From assembly GCF_020616155.1 (NCBI RefSeq), contig NZ_CP085530.1, positions 3,423,501 through 3,487,500 on the forward strand: a stretch of DNA of 64,000 nucleotides. The letters are read 5' to 3'. The first letter of the stretch is position 1, and the number at the start of each line of letters is the position of its first letter. Shown one piece after another: positions 49,300-58,341 of this stretch. The translations under genes were made by a program, and so were the position numbers. The stretch is from Vogesella sp. XCS3. GTDB taxonomy: Bacteria; Pseudomonadota; Gammaproteobacteria; Burkholderiales; Chromobacteriaceae. A model generated the notes under the pieces. It saw nothing but the letters and a program-made list of their open reading frames with translations. It did not search any database and had not been told where the DNA came from.

Positions 49300-49509
49300 G
49301 GTGCGTACTCCCTCGATGATTCGTTACTGCCCGTATTTGACCACGTTTGCGGCCAAGCGTTTGCGCAAACAGGGTAACCGTTTGTGACGATTGATGACAG
49401 CTCGGCTATGGCCATCAAGACGGCGGTGATAGCTAGCCAGTGCGCTTGTCTGCTTGGGCAGCTTGGGCGCCACAGGACGTAATCGGTTTGAGGCAGGGTG
49501 CCATGGCAT

Positions 49510-49541
49510 GCGTGTGACCATTTACAAAAGCAGTCACACGC
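49510..49541 (-). terminator. Hairpin after the flotillin gene
   Basis: A 9-bp inverted repeat (GCGTGTGAC and GTCACACGC, 14-base loop) lies just after the yqiK stop. No T-run follows. It is a likely transcript end of the stress operon. Confidence 0.45.
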
Positions 49542-49547
49542 GCTGTT

Positions 49548-51245
49548 CTAGCTTTGTGCATCCAGTACCGGTGCGTTGTCTGCCTTACCCAGCATGCCGG
49601 ACAGCACGTTGGCCATGCCGGTTATGCCGTCGTTGGACAAACCGGCATCTTTCATGACGGCGTCCACGATGGGCTTGGCGATCTGGTACTGCAAGGCCGA
49701 GTTCATCACCTGTTCCGGGAAGGTGGCCGCTTGGCCCGTGCCGCCATCGCCGCCACTGCCCGTGGTGCCGGGCAGGCCGTTGGCCTGGAAAATACGGATC
49801 GAGTCGATCTTTTCCATCGGCCGTACGGCCTGTTCCAGAATGGCCGGCAGCTGTTGCAGCAGCAAGGTGCGTACTTGCAGGTCGATCTGCGCGGCAGACA
49901 GTGTGTTCAGCGCATTGTTGATGGCGCGGCGGCCTTCGGCCTCGGCCAGTGCGGCCGCCTGTTTGGCCTGTGCTTCAATGGTGAGCGCTTCGGCGCGGTC
50001 GATGGCGGCTTCTTTTTCGGCGTTGGCCGCCACTTTCACGGCGATGGCGTTTTGTTCGGCGTCCTTGGCCGCTTCGATCAGCTGGATTTCCTTGTCGCGC
50101 TCGGCCACTGCCACTTCGCGTGCGGTGTTCACCGCTTCTTCTGCTTTGACGGCTTCTGCGCGTGCCTGGTTGGCCGCAGCGTCTGCTTCAGACTGCTCGC
50201 GCGACTTGTTGGCGATGGCAATCTGCATGTCCTGACGTGCCATTTCCACCTGTTTGCGCTGCTCGGCGCGTTTCACTTCGGTTTGACGTTCCAGCTCGAT
50301 TTCGCGGCTCTGGATCGCCAGATTCTTGTCGATTTCGGCGGCGCGGATTTCGCGCTCGGCCTCGATGCGTTTCTGGCTTACCTGGCGCTCGGCCTCGATC
50401 TTGGCCGACTCCGCTTCGCGGTTGCGCTCGGCTTGCTGGGTGGCAATCTGGGCCGTTTGTTCGGCGCGCAAGGTTTCGATTTCGCGCGTCTGCGACAGGC
50501 TGGCGAATTCCTGGTCTTTGTCGATAGTCAGCTTCAGGCGGGTGGCTTCCAGGTTTTTGGTACGTACTTGTACCTCGGTATCCTGTTCCACGTCGTTGCG
50601 CTGCTTGCGGCGGGCCTCGGTCTGTTCGGTCAGGCGGGTCAGGCCTTCGGCATCAAACGCGTTGTCGGGGTTGAAGAATTGCTTGTCGGTCTGGTCCAGG
50701 CTGGTCAGCGACACCGATTCCAGCTCCAGGCCGTTTTTTTCCAGATCTTCGGCTACGGCGTTCTGTACCGCCTGCACGAAGTCACGGCGCATGTCTTGCA
50801 GGTCCTGGATCGACATGGTGGCAGCGGTGGCGCGCAGCGAATCCACAAACTTGTCTTCCACCAGCGATTTGAGCTCTTCCGGGCTCATGGTGCGGGCACC
50901 CAGCGTTTGCGCTGCGGTACTGATGGCTTCTTCGGTTTGCTTGACGCGCACAAAGAAGGCTGCCGTTACATCGACACGCATGCGGTCTTTGGTAATCAGG
51001 CTTTCCTTACCCTGGCGCAGCACTTCCAGCTTCAGCGTGTTCATGTTTACCAGTACACGCTCGTGAAACACCGGTAGCACGATGGCGCCGCCGTCCATGA
51101 TGACTTTCTGGCCACCAAGGCCGGTGCGCACGAAGGCAATTTCCTTGGTCGCGCGTTTGTATAGCCGGGCAAAGATGACGCCGATGGTCACCAGTACTAG
51201 CAAAAGGATGAGGGCGATACTGCCAATGCCGATCAGGTTGTCCAT
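49548..51245 (-). CDS. yqiK: Flotillin-like membrane scaffold YqiK
   Basis: A 565-residue protein with one N-terminal membrane segment (IGIGSIALILLLVLVTIGVIF), an SPFH/band-7 domain (about 30-250) and a long Glu/Ala-rich coiled coil (about 250-490) ending in a Gly-rich tail. Flotillins organise membrane microdomains. Its partner yqiJ starts 12 bases upstream, as in E. coli yqiJK; the larger operon adds PspA, suggesting a role in membrane integrity. Confidence 0.92.
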   Translation of the reverse strand: MDNLIGIGSIALILLLVLVTIGVIFARLYKRATKEIAFVRTGLGGQKVIMDGGAIVLPVFHERVLVNMNTLKLEVLRQGKESLITKDRMRVDVTAAFFVRVKQTEEAISTAAQTLGARTMSPEELKSLVEDKFVDSLRATAATMSIQDLQDMRRDFVQAVQNAVAEDLEKNGLELESVSLTSLDQTDKQFFNPDNAFDAEGLTRLTEQTEARRKQRNDVEQDTEVQVRTKNLEATRLKLTIDKDQEFASLSQTREIETLRAEQTAQIATQQAERNREAESAKIEAERQVSQKRIEAEREIRAAEIDKNLAIQSREIELERQTEVKRAEQRKQVEMARQDMQIAIANKSREQSEADAAANQARAEAVKAEEAVNTAREVAVAERDKEIQLIEAAKDAEQNAIAVKVAANAEKEAAIDRAEALTIEAQAKQAAALAEAEGRRAINNALNTLSAAQIDLQVRTLLLQQLPAILEQAVRPMEKIDSIRIFQANGLPGTTGSGGDGGTGQAATFPEQVMNSALQYQIAKPIVDAVMKDAGLSNDGITGMANVLSGMLGKADNAPVLDAQS

Positions 51246-51257
51246 GTAGAGGGTTCC

Positions 51258-51902
51258 TTAGTGTGATGTTGTATCGGACGGTTGAGTCGGGTGCGGATGG
51301 GGAATACCGCGATAAAAGCTGCCGGGCTTGCTGACCAGCAGCACTTCACTACCCTCGGCCAGAGGCTGCTCTTCCAGGTCGGGCTCTACCATCAGGTAGT
51401 GGGTGCGCCCATGCTGATCTTTTACCCTCGCTTGCGCTGCCAGCCCGCGCCGCGCGTGGCCGGCGCTGATGATGGCGCTGCGGCCAACAAAGCTCTGGTC
51501 GCTCACTGCGCTGCTTTCGTCGCGCGGCAACACGTGCACCAACACGCCGCCCAGGCTGCGCGTGCCCGCCAGGCCGGCGGGGAGGGCGAACAAGCTGGCG
51601 ATGACGGCTGGCAAGGCGTGGCCGGTCAGCGTCAGCAACAGGTGTTGCAGGGCGAAGCCGAACAAGGCAAAGCCGGTGAGAAACAGCAATAGCAGCACCA
51701 GCGAGGGGAGTCGGCCCAGGTGCAGCCAGCCCAGCACGCGGCCCAGCCATTCGGCGTCGTCAAAGTCGGGAAGCCAGGCATCCAGCGCATTGCTGGGGCT
51801 GACCGCCAGCAGCAGGCCGATCCCTTCAAGCACGGCGATGCCCAGAATCAGCAGCAGGGCGACCCAGAACGGCCAGGTGGCGGTGGCAGTGAACCAGCTC
51901 AT
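51258..51902 (-). CDS. yqiJ: YqiJ-like membrane protein with OB-fold (NfeD-type) domain
   Basis: A 214-residue protein with three hydrophobic segments (about 10-33, 63-88, 90-115) and a C-terminal OB-fold-like domain (RSAIISAGHARRGLAAQARV, EVLLVSKPGSFYRGI). Such proteins are the regular partners of flotillins. Overlaps the PspA gene by four bases. Confidence 0.85.
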   Translation of the reverse strand: MSWFTATATWPFWVALLLILGIAVLEGIGLLLAVSPSNALDAWLPDFDDAEWLGRVLGWLHLGRLPSLVLLLLFLTGFALFGFALQHLLLTLTGHALPAVIASLFALPAGLAGTRSLGGVLVHVLPRDESSAVSDQSFVGRSAIISAGHARRGLAAQARVKDQHGRTHYLMVEPDLEEQPLAEGSEVLLVSKPGSFYRGIPHPHPTQPSDTTSH

Positions 51903-52567
51903 GCCTTGCCTGCCTTGATGCTGGCCAGGCGCTGGGCAATCTGCTGTTCGCGCACCAGGTTTTCCAGCGTTTGCAGCTGGTTGCTCTGCTGCAAGCTGGC
52001 TTGGGCACTGTTCAGGCTCAGGCCGGTCTGGCGCTGGTAGACGTTTTCAAAGCCACGGGCGACTTGTTCCAGGCGATGGGCGATGCCCGGCTCGGTTGAT
52101 GCGCTGGCGGGGGCGGTCGCTTGTTTGCGGCTAAGCTGGTAAGCCTGCAAGGTATCGGCCAGCTCGCGCTTCTTGCCCTGCAAGGCGGCAACATAACCTG
52201 CCAATGCCTGTTCGCCGGCGTGCAGTTCGGCCAGGCTGGTGTCCATTACCGGTAGCTGTGCTTCGATGTCGATCTGCCGCGCGATGGCGGCCTGGGCCAG
52301 GTCGTCGCGCCCTTCTGCCAGGGCATGTTCGATATGCTCGGCCAGTGTCTGGTGCTGCTGGTTCAGCCGCGCGTGTTGCTGGCGTGCCAGGTGCAGGTTG
52401 GCCGAGGCTTTGCCCAGCTCGTGGCGGACATCGTCCAGCAGGGTGTCCAGCTCGCGCAGGCTTTGCGCCATCATGGCTTCCGGTTGCTGGTCTTCGAGGT
52501 GGTCCAGCAGGGCATTGACGCTACCGGCGATGATGCGGCCAACCCGGGTCTTCAGCGTGTCGCTCAT
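51899..52567 (-). CDS. PspA/IM30-family membrane-stress protein
   Basis: A 222-residue, almost entirely helical protein beginning MSDTLKTRVGRIIAGSVNALLD, with LEDQQPEAMMAQSLRELDTLLDDVRHEL and long coiled coils, the PspA/Vipp1 pattern. These ESCRT-III-like proteins coat and stabilise damaged membranes. It lies between the small gene at 52564 and yqiJ-yqiK with four-base overlaps on both sides, so the four genes are translated together. Confidence 0.88.
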   Translation of the reverse strand: MSDTLKTRVGRIIAGSVNALLDHLEDQQPEAMMAQSLRELDTLLDDVRHELGKASANLHLARQQHARLNQQHQTLAEHIEHALAEGRDDLAQAAIARQIDIEAQLPVMDTSLAELHAGEQALAGYVAALQGKKRELADTLQAYQLSRKQATAPASASTEPGIAHRLEQVARGFENVYQRQTGLSLNSAQASLQQSNQLQTLENLVREQQIAQRLASIKAGKA

Positions 52568-53061
52568 GTCTCACTCCTTGGTGTGGTGTACAACGCGGCC
52601 AGGGCCAGGATGCCGCCTATGCCCTGTTGGATTACGCCAGGGTCGTAGCTGGCATGCTGCGGGCCCAGCCCCTGGCGGAGTAGTAGTTCGGCCATGCGCA
52701 ATGTGTGGCTGACCAGTTTTGCTTCCAGCTCGGTGGCTTGCGCCTGGGTGTGCGGCTGGCTGGCTAACAGCAGCGCCATCAGCTGGGTAGTGTGCTGCAG
52801 TAGCAGCGTGAGCGCGTCACTGTGCTGGCCGCTTTGCAGCTCGATGCGGTTCAGCGCCTGGCGTAGTGGGTAAAGCCGCTCGCCTAGCCATACGTGGGCC
52901 TGGGCAGGGTCGGCCAGAATGTCTTCTTCTTTTTTGAGCTGACCAAGCAGAATGCGCAGCTTGTCACTGGTGGTGGTAGCACCATCCAGCTGCAATGCGG
53001 CCAACCAGGTGTAGAGATCCGCCGGTATACGGGCAGAAAGGGGGGCCATTTGCTGGCTCAT
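52564..53061 (-). CDS. Small helical protein heading the PspA-YqiJ-YqiK operon
   Basis: A 165-residue protein. The opening (LSARIPADLYTWLAALQ) looks like a ribbon-helix-helix DNA-binding start, followed by helical repeats. I do not recognise a named family; a regulator of the operon or an adaptor of PspA are both possible. The ATG at 53061 follows AAGGAGG; the frame extends further upstream but without a site. Confidence 0.7.
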   Translation of the reverse strand: MSQQMAPLSARIPADLYTWLAALQLDGATTTSDKLRILLGQLKKEEDILADPAQAHVWLGERLYPLRQALNRIELQSGQHSDALTLLLQHTTQLMALLLASQPHTQAQATELEAKLVSHTLRMAELLLRQGLGPQHASYDPGVIQQGIGGILALAALYTTPRSET

Positions 53062-53089
53062 GCTGCACCTCCTTGTCATATTGCATTGG

Positions 53090-53118
53090 AGTATGCATAA
53101 GGCGCATTCAAATGTAAA
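53090..53118 (-). promoter_or_regulatory. Promoter of the PspA-YqiJ-YqiK operon
   Basis: On the minus strand TTTACA (53118-53113) and CATACT (53095-53090) are 17 bases apart, 29 bases before the first ATG. This looks like a sigma-70 rather than sigma-54 promoter, unlike E. coli pspA. Confidence 0.6.
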
Positions 53119-53166
53119 CATTGGCCGGGGTAGGGTGCGGCAGGCTGTGGTATCGGTGGTAACAGC

Positions 53167-53192
53167 AAAACGCCCCGGCGAGCACCGGGGCG
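53167..53192 (-). terminator. Terminator of the thioesterase gene
   Basis: On the minus strand CGCCCCGG and CCGGGGCG form an 8-bp GC stem followed by TTTT, 23 bases past the stop. Confidence 0.88.
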
Positions 53193-53215
53193 GTAGGGGG
53201 GGGCTAGGCTAAGTC

Positions 53216-53611
53216 TTACTCCGCCAGCCTGGCGGCAAAGTCGGCCGGAATAGCCGGGCGGCCACGCTCGTTGATGGCAGTGCCGATGACCAGGCCTTCC
53301 AGTACAACCTTATTGTCGGCCAGGCGTATCACTTGCTGGCGGAAGCCGAAGCGCACCTTGGATACGGCTTCGTAAGCCACGGTCACGGCAAAGCGGTCGC
53401 CGCTGGTGAGCGAGCCTTTGTAGTCCAGCTCGGCGCGTACTACTACCAGGTTCACCTTGTCGCGCGCCAGCTGGGCGAAGTCGATGCCTTTTTCCAGCAG
53501 GAATTCGTGGCGGGCGTGTTCCAGGTAGTTGAAGTAGACACCATTATTGACGATGCCCTGCATATCGCACTCGTAATCGCGAACTTTCATTTCCAGGGTA
53601 AAAACAGACAT
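53216..53611 (-). CDS. Hotdog-fold acyl-CoA thioesterase (YbgC-like)
   Basis: A 131-residue protein with the 4HBT signature (DMQGIVNNGVYFNYLEHARHEFL), including the catalytic Asp. Hydrolyses acyl-CoA esters; substrate unknown. Ends at a strong terminator, stands alone. Confidence 0.9.
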   Translation of the reverse strand: MSVFTLEMKVRDYECDMQGIVNNGVYFNYLEHARHEFLLEKGIDFAQLARDKVNLVVVRAELDYKGSLTSGDRFAVTVAYEAVSKVRFGFRQQVIRLADNKVVLEGLVIGTAINERGRPAIPADFAARLAE

Positions 53612-53728
53612 CGGCAGGCTCCATAGGCAAGGGTTGCAGGGCGGCGCGGGCGGTCTGTGCCGCGTGGGCGCCGGACACGGGGAGGGCAGTGTAGCGCACG
53701 GCGTACCAGGCCGGGAGGGTTGGCCGCG

Positions 53729-54232
53729 TCAGCGTTTGCCGGGCAGCCAGCCGCGCTGCTGGCAGGCCTGCAGTAAGCGTTGCATTAGCAGCATGCTGCC
53801 AATACTGGCCAGCATGCTGCTGCCGAGCGGCCAGTAATGTTGCGCCAGCGTTGCCAATGCAGTACCGATCAGGATGCTGCTAGCCAGGAAGGGCGGCAAA
53901 TTGTTGTCGCTTTTGCGCGCGGCAGGGAGCGGGGCAGGATGTACCTCTTCTAGCGGCAGCACGGTAACCGGGCCGGCACGAAAGCTGGCCAGCCACGGTG
54001 CCGCGTCCTGCATGTGCTCGCTAGCGTCGTGGGCGGCCAGGTCGGCGGCGCTGGCCCAGCTTTCGGTCAGCACGAAGCGGTCGTCCTGCCCAGGCACGCG
54101 GTGCAGCTGGTAGGCGAGGCAGCCTTTTTCGGCGCGTATGCGCGGTGCCAGTGAGGCAAAGGCCTGCACTTGCTCTTCGCCACGGCCGGGCAGGGTGTCG
54201 ATCAGGATGGCAAGTTTGATGGGCGTAGGCAT
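53729..54232 (-). CDS. Antibiotic-biosynthesis-monooxygenase-type domain protein with membrane tail
   Basis: A 167-residue protein: an N-terminal ABM dimeric alpha-beta barrel (LAILIDTLPGRGEEQVQAF, CLAYQLHRVPGQDDRFVLTESWAS, HDASEHMQ) followed by a region with hydrophobic segments (ILIGTALATLAQHYW, SMLASIGSMLLMQRLL). This fusion to a membrane tail is less usual. Function may be quinone- or redox-related, unproven. The ATG at 54232 is used. Confidence 0.75.
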   Translation of the reverse strand: MPTPIKLAILIDTLPGRGEEQVQAFASLAPRIRAEKGCLAYQLHRVPGQDDRFVLTESWASAADLAAHDASEHMQDAAPWLASFRAGPVTVLPLEEVHPAPLPAARKSDNNLPPFLASSILIGTALATLAQHYWPLGSSMLASIGSMLLMQRLLQACQQRGWLPGKR

Positions 54233-54291
54233 GGCATCACCGGATATGCTTTTAGAATGATCCGGCATTGTGCCATGGCGCGGGCGATGCA

Positions 54292-54325
54292 TAAAAGCAC
54301 AGGGGCAAGCCTGCGGCTTGCCCTT
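54292..54325 (-). terminator. Terminator of rsmJ
   Basis: On the minus strand AAGGGCAAGC and GCTTGCCCCT form a stem followed shortly by TTTT, about 25 bases beyond the rsmJ stop. Confidence 0.8.
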
Positions 54326-54349
54326 GTTTCTGTCGCGGCACGACCAAAC

Positions 54350-55153
54350 CTAGTCGCGGCCAACAAAGTCCTGCGGCCGCAGCGCCTTGATCACGTACAG
54401 GTCGAAGCGGGTGGACTTGCCGTCCAGCACTACCGATGGCTTGACGCCCTCGATGGGCACGCCGCGCTGCGGGCGCTTCACCACCACACGGCCGGTGGCG
54501 GCATCGATCGCAGCTGCCAACAGCGCGGCGCTGTCCATGTCGTCGCCGATGACGTGCTGGAAAGCCTGCATGCCTTTCTTGGCGGCAGCGCTTTTCTTGT
54601 CGGTGTCGGGGAACATCGGGTCGACAAATACCACCTCGGGGCGTTGCGCCCACGGTAATTCGGCCTGCGCGGCCAGCCAGTTGATGGCGTTGGCGTGGAT
54701 CAGCGTCATGCGCGCGGCGATGTCCATGGTGTCCGGGTGCACGCTGGCGCGCTCCAGTGCGTCGAACAGCAGCGCGGCGGCCACCGGCGAGCGTTCCAGC
54801 ATGGTGACCTCGCAGCCCAGTGTGGCCAGCACAAAGCTGTCGCCGCCCAGGCCAGCGGTGGCATCCACGATGCGCGGCAGGTCTTTGGCGCCTTTCAGCC
54901 CCACTGCCTTGGCCACGGGTTGGCCGCGGCCGCCACCCTGTTCGCGGCGGTGCTTGGCGGCGCCTTCTACAAACTCGGCGTACACCGCACCGTGCTTGCC
55001 GGTGGTGACCAGCTCCAGCCGCTGCGGGCCCAGCTCCAGCCAGTAGCCACTGTCCGGGCGCTGTTTGACCAGCGGCAGGGCAAAGCGTGCGGCCAGGCTT
55101 TCGGCGGAGTCGCGGCGGGTGCTTTCGGCGCAGTACAGGGGCGTGGCGTGCAT
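54350..55153 (-). CDS. rsmJ: 16S rRNA m2G1516 methyltransferase RsmJ
   Basis: A 267-residue SAM methyltransferase with motif I VDATAGLGGDSFVLATLGCEV, motif IV VVFVDPMFPDTDKKSAAAKKGM and the C-terminal VVVKRPQRGVPI region that are diagnostic of RsmJ. Methylates guanine 1516 (E. coli numbering) of 16S rRNA. Transcribed away from comEC. Confidence 0.93.
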   Translation of the reverse strand: MHATPLYCAESTRRDSAESLAARFALPLVKQRPDSGYWLELGPQRLELVTTGKHGAVYAEFVEGAAKHRREQGGGRGQPVAKAVGLKGAKDLPRIVDATAGLGGDSFVLATLGCEVTMLERSPVAAALLFDALERASVHPDTMDIAARMTLIHANAINWLAAQAELPWAQRPEVVFVDPMFPDTDKKSAAAKKGMQAFQHVIGDDMDSAALLAAAIDAATGRVVVKRPQRGVPIEGVKPSVVLDGKSTRFDLYVIKALRPQDFVGRD

Positions 55154-55247
55154 GGTTTTTCCTTTTTTGACGCGGCGAAGATACGGTATCGCACCTTGCG
55201 CGGCAACTGCTTTGCTTGTCGATAAATGCGCTGGCTAGCATGGTGCC

Positions 55248-57461
55248 ATGTACAAGCTTGCCTTCCTGTGTGCCGGTATCGTGCTGTGCGCGCTACTGCC
55301 TGCGCTGCCGCCCTGGTTTTTGTTGCCGGCGCTGTGGCTGATGCTGTGGCCGTTGTGGTGGCGCAGCCGCCGTACCTGGCTATGTGCCTTGCTGTGGTTC
55401 AGCCTGGGGCTGAGCTACGCCTGCTGGCGTGCCGAGCTGCGCCTGGCGCAGCGGCTAGACCCGGCGCTGGCGGGCAGTGTGTTGCATGTGCAGGGGGTGG
55501 TGCGCGGCCTGGCGGATCCTGGCGAGTTTGGCATGCGATTTCGCTTTGAGGTGCAGCAGGCCGGGGTAGCGTTGCCACCGGTATTGCTGTTGAACGATTA
55601 CCGCCAGCGGCCGTGGCCGGCCGGTAGCCGCTGGGAACTGTCGGTAAGGTTGCGGCAGCCGCACGGTGCGGCCAACGTGGCGGGTTTTGACGCTGAACGC
55701 TGGTACTGGAGCGAGGGGATACTGGCCACCGGCACCGTGGGCAAGGCGCGCTATCTCCGGCCTGCTGCCGGGCGGGATGCACAGGCATGGCTGGACGCGC
55801 TGCGCGAACGTATTGCCGTGCGCCTGGCAGGGCAAGGCGAGCCGCGCGATGGCGCCCTGTTGGCCGCGCTGGCGGTGGGGGCGCAGCAGGGCATAGCGCG
55901 TGCGCAGTGGGACGTGCTATCGGCTACCGGCTTGACGCATATTGTCAGCGTGTCGGGCTTGCACATTACGCTGGTGGCTTCGCTGGTGGCCGGGGCTGCC
56001 AGCTTGCTGCGGCGGCGTTGGCCGCGCGTGCCGGCCATGCTGTCATGGTGGGCGGGGGCTGCGGCCGCCCTGCTGTATGCGCTGCTGGCAGGCTTTTCGG
56101 TGCCGACCCAGCGTACGGTATGGATGCTGCTGACCGTGTGCGTGGCGCTGGCACTGCACCGTGGCTTGTCGGCATTGCAGGTATGGCTGGCGGCGCTGGC
56201 GGTAGTTTTGCTGCTGGATCCGTTTGCAGTGCTGGCGGCCGGCTTCTGGCTATCGTTTGGCTTGGTGGGGGCGCTGATTGCCGGCGAGGTGGGGCTGCGG
56301 CAGCGCCCAGCTGCCTGGCGCTCGGCGCTGTGGGCGCAGTGGCGTGCCACGCTGGCCTCGTTTGTGCCGCTGCTGTGGCTATTTGGCAGCTTCCCCTGGC
56401 TGTCGCCGCTAGCAAATGCCCTGGCTATTCCGCTGGTGTCTTTCGTGTTGACCCCGCTGGTATTGTTGGCCGCAGCCTTGCCATTTGACAGCCTGGCCTG
56501 GCTGGCCGGCAAAGTCGCGCATGTTTTCTGGTGGGGGGCGGACTGGCTGGCGCAGTGGCCGCCTTACCGCCGGCCGCTACTACCGTGGCAGCTATGGCTA
56601 GCCGGCGTGCTGGGTAGTCTGGTATGGCTGCTGCCCCTGGGCCGTGCCTGGCGTAGCTGGGGTGTGTTACTGCTATTGCCCATGCTGCTATACCGAACAC
56701 CGCGCCCGCCTGCAGGCGAGCTATGGGCCGAGGTAATCGACGTGGGTCAGGGGCTCGCCGTGCTGCTGCATACCGCGCAGCACGATGTGCTGTTTGATAC
56801 CGGTGCGGGGGTGGCCGGACGTGTGCTACTGCCGGTATTGCGCGCGCGCGGTGTCGTGCGGCTGGATGCCTTGCTGCTGTCGCATCACGATACCGATCAT
56901 GACGGCGCGGCCAATACCTTGTTGCAACAGCTGCCGGTGCGCCGGTTGCTTCGCGGACAGCCCGCTAGTGCGGCCGGGTGGCGCGGCCAACCTTGCCAGG
57001 CCGGGCAAAGCTGGGTGTGGGACGGTATCCGCTTTGATGTGCTGTGGCCTACGCCGGTTAGCCAGGGCGAGGACAATGCCCTGAGCTGTGTACTGCGGGT
57101 GGCTACGCCTACGCAGGCGCTGATGCTGACCGGCGACGCTACCTTGGCGGTAGAAAACACCCTGGTGCGGCAGTACGGTAGCGCACTGCGTAGCCAGGTG
57201 CTGGTGTTGGGCCATCATGGCAGCCGTACATCCAGCGGTGCCGACTGGCTGGCGGTGCTGCAGCCACAGCACGCTATTGTGAGTGCCGGTTACCAGAACC
57301 GTTACCGTCACCCGCACGCCGAGGTGCTGTCCCGCTTGCACACGTCTGGCATAACGGTGTGGCGTACCGACACCCAGGGCGCGGTGCAGCTGAAACTGGG
57401 GCCGCAGTTACAGCTGGTCACCGTGCGCCAGGGGTGGCAGCCTTACTGGGCCGCCAGGTAG
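55248..57461 (+). CDS. comEC: DNA uptake channel ComEC/Rec2
   Basis: A 737-residue protein with an N-terminal DUF4131-like part, the central Competence membrane domain (GLTHIVSVSGLHITLVASL, FSVPTQRTVWMLLTV, GFWLSFGLVGALI) and a C-terminal metallo-beta-lactamase-like domain (VIDVGQGLAVLLHT, LSHHDTDHDGA, LVLGHHGSRTSS). It carries single-stranded DNA through the inner membrane in natural transformation. Its 3' end overlaps the convergent response-regulator gene by 19 bases. It makes the repeated candidate uptake word in this window more interesting. Confidence 0.95.
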   Translation: MYKLAFLCAGIVLCALLPALPPWFLLPALWLMLWPLWWRSRRTWLCALLWFSLGLSYACWRAELRLAQRLDPALAGSVLHVQGVVRGLADPGEFGMRFRFEVQQAGVALPPVLLLNDYRQRPWPAGSRWELSVRLRQPHGAANVAGFDAERWYWSEGILATGTVGKARYLRPAAGRDAQAWLDALRERIAVRLAGQGEPRDGALLAALAVGAQQGIARAQWDVLSATGLTHIVSVSGLHITLVASLVAGAASLLRRRWPRVPAMLSWWAGAAAALLYALLAGFSVPTQRTVWMLLTVCVALALHRGLSALQVWLAALAVVLLLDPFAVLAAGFWLSFGLVGALIAGEVGLRQRPAAWRSALWAQWRATLASFVPLLWLFGSFPWLSPLANALAIPLVSFVLTPLVLLAAALPFDSLAWLAGKVAHVFWWGADWLAQWPPYRRPLLPWQLWLAGVLGSLVWLLPLGRAWRSWGVLLLLPMLLYRTPRPPAGELWAEVIDVGQGLAVLLHTAQHDVLFDTGAGVAGRVLLPVLRARGVVRLDALLLSHHDTDHDGAANTLLQQLPVRRLLRGQPASAAGWRGQPCQAGQSWVWDGIRFDVLWPTPVSQGEDNALSCVLRVATPTQALMLTGDATLAVENTLVRQYGSALRSQVLVLGHHGSRTSSGADWLAVLQPQHAIVSAGYQNRYRHPHAEVLSRLHTSGITVWRTDTQGAVQLKLGPQLQLVTVRQGWQPYWAAR

Positions 57462-58339
57462 GTGGTGGCTACCACGGTATTGCCATTGCCCAGGTAGTCC
57501 AGCTGGTCGAACGATAGCTTGCGGGCAATCAGAATGCCGCGGCCGTGGCTGGAGAGCAGCGTATCCGGCGCGCTGTCCTGGAAGTTCTGCCAGTCAAAAC
57601 CCTGGCCTTCGTCGCGGATGGTAAAGCGCAGGGCCTGGCCATCGCGCGCCATATCCACATAGACGCGCCGCTGCCCCATACGCGGGTCGGCCAGGCGCTT
57701 TTCCAGCTCGCTTTCCCATTGCTCCAGGCTTTGTAGCCGGGTTTTTTCCTGATAGCTGACTTCCAGATTGCCGTGTTCGATCGCGTTAACAATAAGCTCG
57801 AACAGCCCGGTGGCGACTTTTTCCGGATGCGGGCTGGCTTTGGCCAGCAGCGAGGTAACGTGCTGCGCTTCTTGCAGGTTATGAAAGCTGAAACTGGCGC
57901 TATTCATATGCCGTAGTGCACCAGCTTGCTGGTTGGCCAGCTCCTTGAAGTGCTGGTGGCGGTCCCAGTGCACGGCGGCGGCGGCCACCACGGCCAGCAG
58001 CATGTCGCGCGAGAACGGTTTGGTCAGGTAGTAAAACGCACCGGATGACAGGCCTTCCTGCACGCTGGCGGCGGCACCCACCGCGGTTTGCATGATGGCG
58101 GGCACAAAGGCCAGCTTGCTGGAGGATTTCATGCGCCGCAGCAGGTCGAAGCCGCTAATGCCGGGCATCATTTTGTCCAGTAGCACGGCCGAGAACGTTT
58201 CGCCTTCTTGCTGCAATATCTGCCAGGCGGCTTCACCGTCTTCGGCTTGTACCGTGTCGTAGCCGGCGTCTTGCAGTAGCTCGGTCATCAGCTCCAGATT
58301 GAATGGCTCATCGTCTACCAATAGCAGGCGCTTGCCCAT
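57443..58339 (-). CDS. Response regulator with RsbW-like ATPase output domain
   Basis: A 298-residue protein: receiver domain 1-120 with phospho-acceptor Asp in AVLLDKMMPGISGF, then a HATPase_c domain of the anti-sigma RsbW type (about 150-298; NAIEHGNLEVSY, DEGQGFDWQNF, SSHGRGILIARKL). Output may be serine kinase or partner-switch control rather than DNA binding. It starts two bases after the upstream histidine kinase stops. Confidence 0.9.
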   Translation of the reverse strand: MGKRLLLVDDEPFNLELMTELLQDAGYDTVQAEDGEAAWQILQQEGETFSAVLLDKMMPGISGFDLLRRMKSSSKLAFVPAIMQTAVGAAASVQEGLSSGAFYYLTKPFSRDMLLAVVAAAAVHWDRHQHFKELANQQAGALRHMNSASFSFHNLQEAQHVTSLLAKASPHPEKVATGLFELIVNAIEHGNLEVSYQEKTRLQSLEQWESELEKRLADPRMGQRRVYVDMARDGQALRFTIRDEGQGFDWQNFQDSAPDTLLSSHGRGILIARKLSFDQLDYLGNGNTVVATTYLAAQ

Positions 58340-58341
58340 GC

